64,000 bases of DNA from Pyrenula massariospora (GCA_021030905.1 JAGFMI010000022.1:62001-126000); one strand, 5' to 3'; shown: positions 1 to 11,396, numbered from the stretch's first letter. The notes: generated from the letters alone by a model not told the origin. Translations and numbers: made by a program.

Positions 1-460
1 GTTCATGTGCTCAGTCACCTGAACCCGGTCATTGGCCTGCAAGGCTAGATCGCCAGCATCGGTCGGGGTGTATGCATAGAGTGCGGTAACAATCGACAAC
101 ACTTGTGGCCCATTATACGCCGGCGGTGGAGGGACTGGACTTGGTGCGGGCGCAAAGGATGCCTTCTCATTCAATTGTAGATTCGAGAACTGTGATGCTG
201 GTGTCTGGACGTTGCCGCTCGGGACGGGTGACTGGATAGGAGCATGTAACGGAGTTTGGCTGGGGAGCTGAGAGAGGATGGACGACAGCTGTTGTGGAGA
301 AATGACCGATGAATCTGCAAGAAATTCAAGCTCCTAGAAGATGTTAGCGATGCGAGTCCAACGGGTGTAAGAGATGGCGATGAGTCGGGAAGGGCAGAGT
401 TACCGTTCGTATTGTGCGAAGAGCCCGGTTAGTCAGGGCAACGGAGGCCTCGTTGGCCAT
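1..460 (-). CDS. SH3-domain protein, Lsb1/Pin3-like (3' end beyond left edge)
   Basis: Exon 1 is 404-460 and exon 2 runs from 333 to the left edge, separated by a GT-AG intron at 334-403. The N-terminus reads MANEASVALTNRALRTIRT and continues ELEFLADSSVIS across the splice. This closely matches the start of yeast Lsb1 and Pin3, which bind the WASP homologue Las17 in cortical actin patches. A Pro/Gln-rich linker follows, then an SH3 domain beginning ALYAYTPTDAGDLALQANDR, whose ALYAY and the acidic residues after it are typical SH3 ligand-pocket features. The second half of the SH3 domain and the C-terminus lie outside the window. By homology it should be a cytoplasmic actin-regulating adaptor. 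The family is clear; which paralogue it represents is inference. Confidence 0.85.
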
Positions 461-1973
461 GGCGTGCCGCGCGTGTAAACAATGATCAGGCGTGTGGTAG
501 CTGGCGAAACGTGTTGGAAGAGCCTGGTTCAGAAAAGACAGATCAAAGAAACGATGGAAAGTGGTAAGCACGGCGAACTGAGGTTGTCAGGTAGTTTCGG
601 GTTGAGTGGAAGTGCTGGATCACCAGACGGGTTTAGTGCGGGAGGCTTTGTGGTGTTGAGGCGCAGGGTTGATACGGCCGGGAATAAGCGCCAGAGATGC
701 TCATCAACCATTTATTACGAGGAGAGGCACGGAAGCTTCTTCTCCTCGCGTCGTTGGCCGCTTTTGGGCCGGGCTGACGAGCTACGGCAGGCTGGACGAT
801 CCTCCTACGAAGACTGCTCATGCCCGTGTGAAACATCCCCTTCTCGTTGATCCAACGCTCTCAGACTCAGGCTAACCGAGTCGCCGATGGCACGGATCTC
901 AGAATAGAAGCATCACAACAAACTAAATCTCCGCTCAGTCATCAGTCATTGTTCATCACATTGCTTTGAAGGTTGCCAAGCGGCCATCTATGAGTAAGGG
1001 GCATGCTTGACAGCTTACAGGTACCATACAAAAGACATCGCTTTTACTTACACTCCTCCAGAGCCGCTGGACAGCCCCAACGATCATTCCACTCCCGCCA
1101 GGACTTGCTACCTGCTCAGGGAATGCCTCTCAATAACCAGCCCACCGCTGTAGCTGTCAATCGCGAGCTACTTCCCTGATATTTCCCGCAGCTATAGTTG
1201 TAAAGTGACGCTCCCAGACGTGGCCCTTACTATGCAAGCAGCCCCAACAGCTTCCCAGATGAACGATCCACGGCTTTGGGACGTAGGCTTTAAGCAGCGA
1301 GCAGTGTCAACCGCCATAGCTGTAGATAAACTTCTGTCTGATTTTCAGCCCACAAACATATTGGAATCGTCAACATTATCCAAGCACGGACTCAGAGCCC
1401 GTAAGATAGTACGCACTAGACACCTATTGCAACAGAAGCAACCATTCCAGAGTAAGGCATAGAGCAAGAAAATCTCTAGACTTAACCAAGCATAAAGCCT
1501 CTATCAATGACCATAACGCTGAAGAAAGGCTGAAACAAGCCTTGATGCAAAATTGCTTGTCATAGATAATTGTCGATTGACGAGTGGATTGTGGACAGCG
1601 GGGGTTGCCGTCCCTATGTGCCCTCCAACCTTGGCAAGAGACTACCTATTTGACCCACGGTTGTTTACCTCCGCCCAAAGGACCGCAGAGACAACGTCTT
1701 GATCATCGGAAGAGTGGGCTGACAGCGTTTCTAGATCCATTCGACAATATTTCATAAGTTTATGTTTCATCTTAATAGCCCATCCCACTACCTATCATGC
1801 ACTTCAAAATCGATCGTGTCACCAACGACTAGAGCTTTGCTCTGTTGAGATGAAAAGAAAAGCCACGCCAAGATAATGGCTCATCAATAAATCAACGCGG
1901 CGATAATACTGATTACTAAAAGGTTCTCAAGTTAGTGGCGTCATTATATTGAAGCTCGACACATCAAGCCCAA
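461..1973. other. intergenic, no gene supported
   Basis: About 1.5 kb between the divergent starts of the SH3 gene and the short-chain dehydrogenase relic. Several open frames of 60-122 codons exist on both strands, but none shows a recognisable motif, splice pattern or fungal-like composition. It probably holds two promoters. Nothing else was seen. Confidence 0.5.
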
Positions 1974-3176
1974 ATGAAGTCATTTTTCGCCGGCAAGACC
2001 GTGTTAGGGCTGAGAAGGGATGACAGTCAGTCTCTCAAGACTCAGAGGACCCATAGGGAGACACTCTGAGACTAGAAAACAAGGGCTTTGAAGATGCCTT
2101 TCCGATGCAAGAAGTTCCTCGTGATTGGCGCGCCGTCTTTTGATGATCCCTCTCATAGAGTTCCCGGTATAACGAGGGCAACTGACGGTGATAGGCGTTG
2201 GTAAGAGTTTGGCTGAAAAGTTTGTCCGAGAGGGCAGCCAAGTAATCGCTGTCGGTAAGCGGAAGGAAAGACTCGAAAAACTCGTCCATCGCAATGGCAA
2301 AGACAAGGTTTCGGCGGTGCCTTTCGACGTCACCAATTTGGATGCCATTCCGAACTTTGTGACCAAGTGTAGGTCGCAAGAGAAGCGGGCGATTCCTGCT
2401 AACCACCCACGAGTGTGACAAAGGCGTATCCAGACCTAGACTCTTTCTTTCTCAACTCAGAAATTCAAAGAGTACTCGATTTCAAGAGGCCGGAAACCGT
2501 AGATTTTGTTGTCATAAAGGAAGAGATCGATGTCTGTCAGTTTCCCTCTCCTAGGACTTCTAATGACAACCCTAATTCACTTACGTCTCATACCTCTCCT
2601 TAACGAAAGGATTTCTACCATTCCTTCTTGAGAAATGGTCAGAATGATCCCTCACCTTGTAATACCCGCCCTAGTGATCCGCTTCCTCTTTTTCTGACTT
2701 TGCAGTACAACGTCTAGACTTGGAATTGTCCCCATGGTCAGGGCACCGAACTACTGCGCTTCGAAGGCTGCCTTGCATCAATTCATCCTCGTTCTCCGAG
2801 AGCAATTGAAGAAGAGATATGTCAAAGTCATTGAAGTCTTTCCTCCAGCGGTACAAATTACGTCCGCCCAGGGTTCCATCTGCATGTCAAATGTTAACGC
2901 GCAGCAGCCGAGCTACACCATAAGAAATATCAGCCCGATATCAAGAATGGCAACAGCATTGGTATTGCCTTGGAAGACTTCACAAAAGCGGTTCGCGTGT
3001 TCTCCCAGTTTTGGCGTCTAATTCACGTGTCACGAGCATACTTTGGACTCTCGGTGGGCAAAGAGCAGATCCCGATCGAGGCTGCCGAGCGCTGGTTCAA
3101 TCAGGTCGAGGTCCCCTGTCAGGCCGCATTTGATAATATCAAGGTACTTATGGCCACGATGGTCGAGACCGAGTAG
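1974..3176 (+). pseudogene. decayed short-chain dehydrogenase/reductase (SDR, DltE-like)
   Basis: Pieces of one SDR lie in order on this strand but in different frames. It starts MKSFFAGKTVL at 1974, then the glycine-rich cofactor loop is lost. Frame 2188-2418 resumes as KSLAEKFVREGSQVIAVGKR. Further pieces are TKAYPDLDSFFLNSEIQRVL from 2415, and APNYCASKAALHQF near 2743-2784, which carries the catalytic YxxxK (Tyr codon 2752). The end reads IALEDFTKAV then GKEQIPIEAAERWFNQVEV and stops at 3176. Frame shifts are needed near 2003-2188 (possibly an insertion), between 2890 and 2950, and between 3000 and 3050. The family is NAD(P)-dependent oxidoreductases of the kind often annotated DltE in fungi. 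An extra-intron model was tried but does not restore the glycine motif. I read it as a dead host gene. Confidence 0.7.
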
Positions 3177-4163
3177 AGCAGCAGATGGAACAGTAATCAT
3201 GCGAATGCGCAAAAAGTCTGAATTTGGAACGGAACGTTACACTACCACGCTAGGAGAAGAATACAGACTCCGACCGGGATGGAGAATGTACAACAAGGCC
3301 TATATTTATTCTTTCGTTTTAGATCCAAGTCAGTATCTCTTCCACTCACAGTTGTATACAAACGATACGTACTCCGTATCCCCAACCTTTTTGTTCACGC
3401 TTCTGCTGGGGCGTCAAGGCCTCTTGAACTACTGATCACACTTTGTGACACCGCCCAGATCTTCATATCAAGATGACGCGTTGTCTTGGTCTTAAAATGT
3501 TCTTTGGATTTCATCGGTAACGGCCGATGGAGATTATTCAATACTAGTCTCATCCAGCGAGTTTTCTTCTGAACATCCAGAAAGGATTCAAGCCGGCACC
3601 TAAACGGAATACAAGCTCGCGATCGCCTCTTAACCTTACACCCAGCGCCCGACCAGACACCATCTATTGGATCCTTCGTGAGAAAATCGCCAGCAGTGCA
3701 CGTGAGATTCGTAGGACAGCTTTTGAGAGAACACTCGGCGTCAACTGCGTATAACACCAGCACCTAAGAAGATAGCGAGACGGCCTCAGCGTGGTCTGAC
3801 CATCATCGCGCCTGCCTCACTGTGGTCTTACCGTCATCGCGCCTGCCTCTCATCACCACGTCCTCGTCAGGCCGGGTCTTGGCATCCTCTGGCCATTTCT
3901 CCCTCTCTTCCTCTCCTTCTCTCTCTCTCCACTTCCCATCCCACAACAAGCATTCCACCTTCATCTGCCTTTTACACTTCGCTTCTATCATCTTTGCAAG
4001 AAGCAATCATCTGTGCAAACTCTCAGTATTCACGCCTTTGTGGAACCTCCTTACAATACCACAATTTCCACTTGGTAAATTTTCCATCTCCCTTTACAAG
4101 CTTTACAACCGTATCCACTGACATCTCTAGGTGAGAAGCCAAAACTACAGTCGTTTCATCATC
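3177..4163. promoter_or_regulatory. upstream region of zinc-knuckle gene with pyrimidine tract
   Basis: No gene is supported. The part next to the downstream start holds a strong CT-rich tract around 3900-3950 on the coding strand, a common feature just upstream of fungal transcription starts, and a two-copy 31-base repeat (listed separately). Confidence 0.4.
3791..3852. repeat. tandem repeat, two copies, period 31
   Basis: Copy one is 3791-3821 and copy two 3822-3852. Both begin GTGGTCT and contain CATCGCGCCTGCCTC, differing at a few bases. It lies 5' of the zinc-knuckle gene; no function is implied. Confidence 0.8.
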
Positions 4164-6553
4164 ATGTCTTGGGAAAACTCCGCCACTATCTCAGGTCAGT
4201 TCCATTCTCGCGATCACACAGTCTTTAGATATTCTTGCAGGTTACCTTGAGCGTCATCCTCACCTCAACCTACATTTTATCTACCTTTTGATTTGTGCCC
4301 CCATCTCATCACCCTTGTCAAAGCATCCGTGGTGCCGATGATTGGAAACTATCTGCTGCTGCTATCTGAAAAGAGCAACTCTCGCGTGCTGCTGACTGAC
4401 CCTACCCTTGACCCACCTGTCACTCTCAGCTCTCCTAGCTTGGTACCGATTTTCATTGACTAATCTCCGCTCAGGTGGAAACACATGGACCTCTGACGGT
4501 AATCAGGGAGATTCTGGCTGGACTGCTACAAGTGATGCTCGTCAAGGCGCCTCTGGCTGGACTGGCTCTCCTACGGCCGACGCTGGCCAGGGCTGGATAG
4601 ACTCCGGTGAATTTAGCAACAACCAGGGCAACTTTGCTACCAGTGGTGGCTTTGGTGGCGACGCCAATAGTTTTGGAGAGGATGCGAACGCTTTTGGTGC
4701 TCTCGGCGGTGACAACGCCGGTGAATTTGGTGGCCATAGCGGCGGAGGGGACAACAAGTGCCGTAGATGCGGCCAGGAAGGGGTATGTTACATTCTGTGC
4801 GTACCTACAGAGACGTGCTGACTATATGTAGCATTTTGCCAAAGAATGCACAGAACCGCGTAAAATCGAATGCTTCAACTGCGGAGAAGAAGGGTCAGTC
4901 TCTATTGTCTTCCGTCAAACCCTGCTAAGCTTTGACCAGTCACTCGAAATCAGAGTGTACCAAACCACGTGTGTTTAAGGGCAAGTGCAACTTATGTGAT
5001 CAGGAAGATATGTCTCCTCTCACTGACTGGTGTCTTTGACTAACTCTGGATCACGCCACCGCAGCGAGGATTGTCCGACCCGTGTCTTGACTTGTCTAAA
5101 TTGCAAGAAAGAAGGTATGTTTACATGCTGTCTACTCCCTTCTCGCTCAGCTCTAAGTGAAGCAGGGCATGAGGCAAAGGATTGCACCGAAAACCGTGTT
5201 TTCGACCTCAACAACGTTCCTGATCGGACTTCACGCGAAGCTTGGGCAATGCTCGACGCTGCCAGCCGAGAGCGCGATCATGACGACTTCGAAACGGTAC
5301 CTACAAGCATTCTTGATATGATTTCATTAATTGACTCGACATGAACGCAGGCAATGAAGGTCCTTACAAAGGCTGACCGCACACTCACTTACGAAATGCT
5401 TGAAAGACAGTTTCGAGCAAAAAATTTCAATTACTATCTTATTGCAATGGTAAGCAGAACCCACCAAGCCAGCCGGTCCGAAGCGCGGTCTGCTGACTAT
5501 GTGTTGGACACAGGAGAAAGAGATTCCCGACACCTTTACCATCGTTAATCTTCAGGGGAAACTGGACTGTAAATACGCAGTCACCATCAGCAAGAGTATC
5601 AAAGCCCAGCGAAGCACTCACAAAGATCGTTGGCCATCAACACCTGAAGAAAACCTTGAGCGTCTTGCTGAGGCGGGCATTCCGATGGACCGAGGGGTTC
5701 CAAAATGTTCGAATTGCGATGAGCTTGGTCATCGTACGAGGGCTTGCCCGCAGGAACGTATGGCACGTGAGCCTATCGAGATCAAATGTGCAAATTGTGA
5801 GTCGTTCATCCAGGAGATAGTTCAAATGTTTATGCATGGCAGGCGATGACACCGGCCACACAACCCGTGCTTGTCCACAGGAACGCAAGTTGGGTAAAGC
5901 TCGGGAGCCCAAAGAATGCCGTCACTGTCAATCCACGGATCACATTGCGAAAGATTGCCCCAACAAGCCGCCTGCCATGGGTTGCCGCCAGTGTGAGTGT
6001 CATTTATATTATTGCTAACCAGAGGGTTTCTGATTTGAAGATAGGTGGTCAGGAAGGGCACAAGAAAGCGGACTGTCCAAACCCCCCCGACCCGGCTTTG
6101 ATCAAGTGTCGCAACTGTAAGCCTTTCACTTCTCCATATACGATGGAATACTAATGCTGAGAAGGTGATGAGATGGGACATCCCGCCAGAGAATGTCCGA
6201 AACCTCGTGACTTTTCGAGAGTCAAATGCAACAACTGCGGCGAGAGTTGGTTGTTCTTCCCCTGCTTGCGCTCTACTGACAATATCACAGTGGGCCACAC
6301 AGTCAAGCGCTGCAAGCAGCCGATCAAGGAAGACCCTGCAGGAGAAGCCTCTGGCTTTGAACCTCCTACAGGTAGCGAGAATCTGAACAGCGGTGGCGAC
6401 TTTGGCGGCTTTGATACTTCTGGCGGTTTTGACGCTGCTCCTACAAGTGGTGCTGACGGAGGCTGGAAGGACGCCCCTGCAGCTGACGCTGGCGGTTGGA
6501 CCGATGCTCCCGCTCCAACTCCCACTCCGATTATGACTGGCGGTGGCTGGTAA
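4164..6553 (+). CDS. ten-zinc-knuckle (CCHC) nucleic-acid-binding protein
   Basis: Twelve exons: 4164-4194, 4475-4782, 4832-4893, 4940-5007, 5055-5114, 5166-5296, 5351-5449, 5514-5796, 5843-5992, 6045-6116, 6165-6245 and 6291-6553, giving 535 residues. A Gly/Asn/Trp-rich N-terminus (about 100 residues) leads to four CX2CX4HX4C knuckles. A conserved spacer of about 130 residues follows, then six more knuckles and a Gly/Pro-rich tail ending GGGW. Knuckle cores are QEGHFAKEC, EEGHSKSEC, QEGHRSEDC, KEGHEAKDC, ELGHRTRAC, DTGHTTRAC, STDHIAKDC, QEGHKKADC, EMGHPAREC and EMGHTVKRC. CCHC proteins of the Gis2/CNBP type bind single-stranded RNA or DNA; the exact role here is unknown. Ten introns follow GT-AG. 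The intron at 5008-5054 appears to be AT-AC (see its own entry). Most introns fall inside knuckles. Confidence 0.88.
5008..5054 (+). other. probable AT-AC intron (U2-type) in zinc-knuckle gene
   Basis: The exon ends GAAG at 5007, the intron begins ATATGT at 5008 and ends GGATCAC at 5054, and the next exon begins GCCACCGCAGC. Joining gives QEGHRSEDC, a perfect knuckle core in frame. A branch-like GACTAAC at 5038-5044 puts the branch A 11 bases from the end. The canonical alternative (GTCTCC at 5012 to CAG at 5064) is also in frame but yields QEDIEDC, with no His ligand. The donor resembles the fungal GTATGT with G1 changed to A and the last G changed to C. It does not resemble the U12 donor ATATCCTT. 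Inferred from the protein; no transcript data. Confidence 0.7.
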
Positions 6554-7713
6554 ATATTCTCCGGCGCAGTCGTCATCGTCCTCAAGAGTCCCATTGCTTT
6601 GTCTTGCCCGTACATGGGCGATATGGTATTCCTGGCCGACTATCAGGGCTATCAAGCAAAATTGGAGGCCTCGAATGGTTTTCTTATGTGAAGTTGTTCA
6701 CGATTTGGGGCGCGCAAATTACGAGCTTCATAGCGACTGAATGTTGCTCATCTCAGTACAAAAAGAACTTGCGAACGGAGATTCTCTATCGAGCCCAAGT
6801 CAATTGAGGCGGCCGGAGTCATACAGGACGCAACAATTTTCCCGAGCTGCAGCTCATTGCCCCTAAACCCCCCGTGTGATTGCAAAGTAGATAGTCATGC
6901 GCATTAAATTCTACTTCAATATGAAACATGAAATAGACACTTTCTTTCTAGGATTGGCTTAGATGACATTCAAGTCAAAGCGAGTCGTTGCCGAAGACTT
7001 TTTCTTCGGTGACAAAAAGTCTAACCGATCCTGCACAACTGACAGTCGTGTGAGAATAGGCTAGGGAACCGAGTTCTATTCTTTCTGCGAGAGCGTTACT
7101 AAATAAACGTAAGTTTGGGGAATCCCAGTCATAAGATGATCGCGCTCAAGCCGTACGAAGGTCTTTTTCGATGCAGCGATTCATCGACAGGAAGGGTCGA
7201 GGACCAGAGCCTGGAGCAACAATCAGCAGCAGCAACAACTACGAAGCCTACATGAAAGGTTGCAGACTACCACCTACGCTTTCGACTACTCTACAGTCAT
7301 TAGGTGCGGCTCCTCCTAGAAATTCCGCGAATCTCGTCTTTCGAATACCCCTCTTCGAAAATCAATACCCACGATCGACATAGAAATTTTCGATTCCCTT
7401 TAAGCTTCGCTACGCGATAGCCGCAAAGCAGTCTTCAGAACGCGAGCGGTTATTGGTGGTATGTCTATCAAAGAAACTTTGAAGACCGTATATCTGAGTG
7501 TCAAATGTTGTTGAATGCCCTTCTCTTCTAATCCCAGCGAGATTACAGTACGCGAATCATGTCCGGTCTTCTAGCTGCATACTGCTAAATTCTATTGGCT
7601 GCAAAGGTCATGGAATACTTGGACTATTCACTGGCTTATGAAATGGTTTGCATGGCTCTCATTACTACCAGAGAGACTGCGAAATACTCGAGACCCATGT
7701 CAACAGCATCAAG
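6554..7713. other. 3' region and intergenic, no gene supported
   Basis: Follows the zinc-knuckle stop and precedes the monooxygenase start. A 70-codon open frame at 7171-7383 has no recognisable motif and no splice partner. Nothing else was seen. Confidence 0.45.
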
Positions 7714-9187
7714 ATGAAAGTGCTAGTCATCGGGGCTGGTAAGTACTCGGTTCTCCTCGTTCATCATTATGCCTAACAAACTTGACTTAAGGATCAACTG
7801 GTTTACTCCTGGCCCAAGGATTAACAACGGTAAATTTCCGACGGCATGCCAAAATCTAAGCTCACTTTGATCAAGTCTGGTATTGAATGCATCGTTTATG
7901 AACGCCATAGCATCGAAAGCTATCATAGCCGCCCGCGAGAATGGGGCATGAGCATGCACTGGGGACGTGAGTTCCTTAGTCAGGCTATCTCTCCTCGCTT
8001 ACGTCCAAGACTTGCTGAGATCAACTGCGACCCTTCTCAGAAGAACTTTGACACAGGCTATCCTCAGCTTAATGGAAAAACTGGAGAGATACTGCTGCGT
8101 CTGGGTGCGGGAAATTCGCGGCGAGTATCTCGAAGAAAGTTGAGGAATTTGCTTTCCCAGGATATTGACGTCGAGGTAGGATTGGCTCCATTGAATCGTT
8201 GCGCACATTCTAATCTTTGTTAAAGTATGATAAGAAGCTTATCAACATCTCCTATGAAGATGATGAGGTCGTAGCACATTTCGCAGACGGCACTAAGGCA
8301 CGAGGAACCTGCCTTGTAGGTTGCGATTCTGCGAAATCCGTAGTACGAGAGCATCTGGTGGGATCTGAGGAAGCGGCATTGATCAATTCTCCTATTACTA
8401 TTATGAATTTCACTACTTTCTATGACTCAGAGACTGCCCGGGACTTGAGGACGGTCCATCCGACCATGAGCATTTGCTATCATCCTGAGCTCAACAACAT
8501 GTTCGCACTAATTAGTAAGCACAGCCTGCCCCAACGCTGATGCAGATCACAGCGATTGACCACAGCAGTCCAAGATGTCCAGGATCCGGAAAACCCAGAA
8601 ACCTGGAGGTACCAATTAATGCTAACATGGAAGGGGGCACCTACCAAAGAGCAACTCGCCGATCCCAAAGACCGCATCAAGCTATTCAAGGAACGAGGTG
8701 CCCGGTTTGCTGAGCCATTCCGCACCGCTGCCCTCAAGCTGAGCGATGACCTCGTTGTTCCCGTTGACAAGGGGCAGTATTGGATTCCGGTATTATGGGA
8801 CAACCATGGCGGGAAAGTGACGTTGGCAGGCGACGCCGCTCATCCAATGCTGCCTCGTATGAATACCTTGAACTAGCTCTTATGCCCACTAATGGAGCCA
8901 CAGATCGTGGCCAAGGGCTCAACAACGCTCTTCAAGACGCTGCGTATCTGGTGGACACATTCAAAGCGGTACAGGCTGGCGAGAAGTCACTGAGTCAAGG
9001 CATTACAGCTTATGAAGATGAGATGCGCCCGCGCGCTGGTGAGGAAGTTCAGACTACTTTGAAGCAGGCCATGCTTGCACATGACTGGGATCGATTTATG
9101 CAGGCGCCGATTTTCAAGATGGGACTTGATCAGCAGAAACAGAAAGAGAAAGAAGGACTTCCTGGAAATTCCAAAGACCAAGACTGA
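7714..9187 (+). CDS. FAD-dependent monooxygenase (salicylate-hydroxylase-like)
   Basis: Six exons: 7714-7738, 7792-7829, 7876-8175, 8226-8514, 8569-8856 and 8904-9187, total 407 residues, all introns GT-AG. The N-terminus MKVLVIGAGSTGLLLAQGL is a Rossmann GxGxxG FAD loop. The segment LAGDAAHPMLPHRGQGLNNA, restored by the last intron, is the GD motif that contacts the FAD ribityl chain in group A flavoprotein hydroxylases. Such enzymes use NAD(P)H and O2 to hydroxylate aromatic or polyketide substrates; the substrate here is unknown. No other biosynthetic genes flank it, so it is probably a stand-alone catabolic or detoxifying enzyme. No signal peptide is visible. Confidence 0.85.
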
Positions 9188-9511
9188 GACAGGGGTAAAT
9201 AGCTTTGTTTTAATCAACGTCAAATTAGTGTGAAGGCAATGCTCGAAGTCGATTTGACGGATTTGTAACCGATGGCGCAAGAAAAACTAGGCGCTTCGCG
9301 ACGATTCTTATAGGATTTAAAGACTATGAGTGTCTGTCTGGGGACGCCTTTCTTTCTTTCCATGATGATACTCTCCAAGATTTAGTGTCGCAAGCAATAT
9401 GCAGCATGAAGCAAAAGGGGATGTTTCCCCCGTTTGGTCTTTCTCGACAAAGCACGGGGTATGAACGACGCTTGATCCTCCACTTTTTCGCTTAACACCC
9501 GCCAAGTCCAA
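9188..9511. other. convergent 3' region
   Basis: Lies between the monooxygenase stop and the convergent eS28 stop. It should hold both 3' untranslated regions. No further feature was seen. Confidence 0.5.
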
Positions 9512-9843
9512 CTACCTAAGTCTCCTAGCTTCTCTCTCGGATTCTAACAGGCACAGAATGTCATCGACTTTCACTATAGGACATAGGTGAGCGTTATATC
9601 TAGTGTCACAGGGTAGAATATCTTACCAGGCCCCTTGACATTTCGGATGATGCTTCGGCTTGTGTCGTCCATGAATTCAACACGCACTTGGGTGACACCT
9701 CCTCGAGAGCCTATAGCAGTCAGCAATCAGCAATTGGACTTGGACGCTCATTTAGCACAAAATGAGAAGGAAAGGTTCGTACCTGTCCGACCGAGGACTC
9801 TGGTGACCTTGACAAGTTTGACAGGGACCTTGCCCGCATCCAT
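9512..9843 (-). CDS. RPS28: 40S ribosomal protein eS28
   Basis: Three exons on the minus strand: 9783-9843, 9627-9710 and 9512-9573, giving 68 residues. The protein starts [20 protein letters not shown], continues [19 protein letters not shown] and ends [12 protein letters not shown]. This is the near-invariant eS28 sequence, and the length matches the 67-69 residues usual in eukaryotes. It is a small OB-fold protein of the 40S head near the mRNA exit channel. Both introns (9711-9782, 9574-9626) are GT-AG, and the early intron is typical of fungal ribosomal protein genes. It shares a 490-base divergent upstream region with HIS1. Confidence 0.97.
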
Positions 9844-10335
9844 GGTGGGCTATTAGATGGCGCAGAGCGGCAACAGGTTCGGATGAATGATTTTTATGTC
9901 TGTAGGACGCAATCGCGACGGAGATGGTCTTTTCCGTGATGTTTCTTCCTGTTGCGAGGCCGGCGGAAAATGATGTGGTGGAGAGCGGAGGACTTGGAGA
10001 TGGCAGCTTTTCACGGAGGATAGGGCTAGGGCTCGGCTGATCCTGCCCCTCCTGCCGACCGCCTATTAAACGTCTCCTGCGAGTACATGTGCTGAAGGAA
10101 TTGCAAGGTTCGTCGATCCTCTTCTTGCGCATACGGTGTTTTGGCTAATTTCACGTCTGATAGATAATTGCCTGGTAGTGGTTTCCGCAGCTTATGACAT
10201 ATAGATCACGTCAAACCTAGCCCCAGCGCCGTGTACAGATGTCCCTGTCGCTGTCTCGTCGCCTTCTTCCAGCACGACTCTAATTTTAAACCGTCTTGAG
10301 TATTCTACGGCCTTCCGGACTCTTTGAACGTACTC
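9844..10335. promoter_or_regulatory. shared divergent upstream region of RPS28 and HIS1
   Basis: This 492-base stretch separates the divergent starts and must carry both promoters and 5' untranslated regions. No specific operator can be assigned. An open minus-strand frame overlapping the eS28 start continues into it without any known motif. Confidence 0.5.
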
Positions 10336-11396
10336 ATGGATCTCGTCAATCATCTCTCAGACCGTCTGCTGTTCGCGGTACCCAAGAAAGGCCGCCTCCA
10401 AGCTGCGACTCTCGACCTTCTTTTAGGATCAGATATCCAATTCCGCCGAGAAACCCGGTTGGACATTGCCCTGGTCAAGAATCTTCCCATAGCACTCATT
10501 TTTCTCCCAGCGGCAGATATACCAACCTTCGTTGGCGAAGGTCGGGTCGACCTCGGAATAACAGGAAGAGACCAGGTTGCGGAACATGATGCTCATCTCG
10601 TGCAGGGGGAAAAAAGCGGAGTGGAGGAGGTCATGGATCTTGGCTTTGGAAAATGTAGGCTACAAGTACAAGTCCCCGAGAAAGGTGAATTCCAAGATGC
10701 GAGTCAGTTGGTTGGCAGAAACATTGTTACAAGCTTCACTGGACTTGCAGAAGATTACTTCGCAAAACTTGAAGGTCATCCAAGCAGAAAAGGGAGCATC
10801 AACGGCGAGGGAGTGCTTAGTGGGCCCAAGTTGCGGACACGGATAAAATTCGTTGGTGGAAGTGTTGAAGCTGCGTGCGCATTAGGCGTAGCAGATGGTA
10901 TTGTAGATCTTGTTGGTAAGTCGTACTCATGCTGAGGAGTTACGTGCATATGAGTAATTGCGAAACAGAATCGGGCGAAACTATGAGAGCAGCGGGTCTG
11001 AAAGCTATAGACACCGTTGTCGAGAGCACAGCAGTCTTGATCAAATCAAAGAATACATTAGACCAGAAGCTGGTAGATCTTATCACGGCAAGGATTCTAG
11101 GTGTTATCAGTATGTGTTGCAATCTATTCACCTGCGGAGATCTTCCTAATTATGTTGTAGCCGCTCAGAGATATGTTCTTTGTCAATATAATATCGCACG
11201 GTCAAGGCTGGCCGAAGGTGCACGCATCACACCTGGAAAGCGTGCTCCAACAATCACTGCCCTTGAGGAAGCAGACTGGGTCGCAGTGAGCGCCATGGTG
11301 GAGAAGAAGTCAGTAGCTACTGTCATGGACGAACTAACGACCGTGGGTGCAACAGATATCTTAGTCTTAGACATAGCCAATTCGAGGACTGGATGA
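10336..11396 (+). CDS. HIS1: ATP phosphoribosyltransferase, histidine step 1
   Basis: Exons 10336-10915, 10969-11109 and 11161-11396 encode 318 residues. The start MDLVNHLSDRLLFAVPKKGR aligns with yeast His1 from its first residue, so the ATG at 10336 is preferred. Hallmarks are FLPAADIPTFVGEGRVDLGI, TRIKFVGGSVEAACALG, ESGETMRAAGL (spliced) and the C-terminal regulatory domain PGKRAPTITAL. The enzyme joins ATP and PRPP to make phosphoribosyl-ATP, the committed and histidine-inhibited step of histidine synthesis in the cytosol. It is the long, His-regulated form, which carries the C-terminal ACT-like domain. Both introns are GT-AG. Confidence 0.97.

Noticed and set aside
482-850. 122-codon plus-strand open frame
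   Set aside because: No motif, no homologous feel, and it overlaps the upstream region of the SH3 gene; likely chance.
3395-3763. 122-codon minus-strand open frame
   Set aside because: Composition is random-like, with no signal peptide or fold motif.
5012-5064. Canonical GT-AG reading of the fourth intron of the zinc-knuckle gene
   Set aside because: It is in frame but replaces EGHRSEDC by EDIEDC and removes the knuckle His, while the AT-AC reading keeps a perfect knuckle.
7171-7383. 70-codon frame upstream of the monooxygenase
   Set aside because: No recognisable domain, no splice partner and weak composition.
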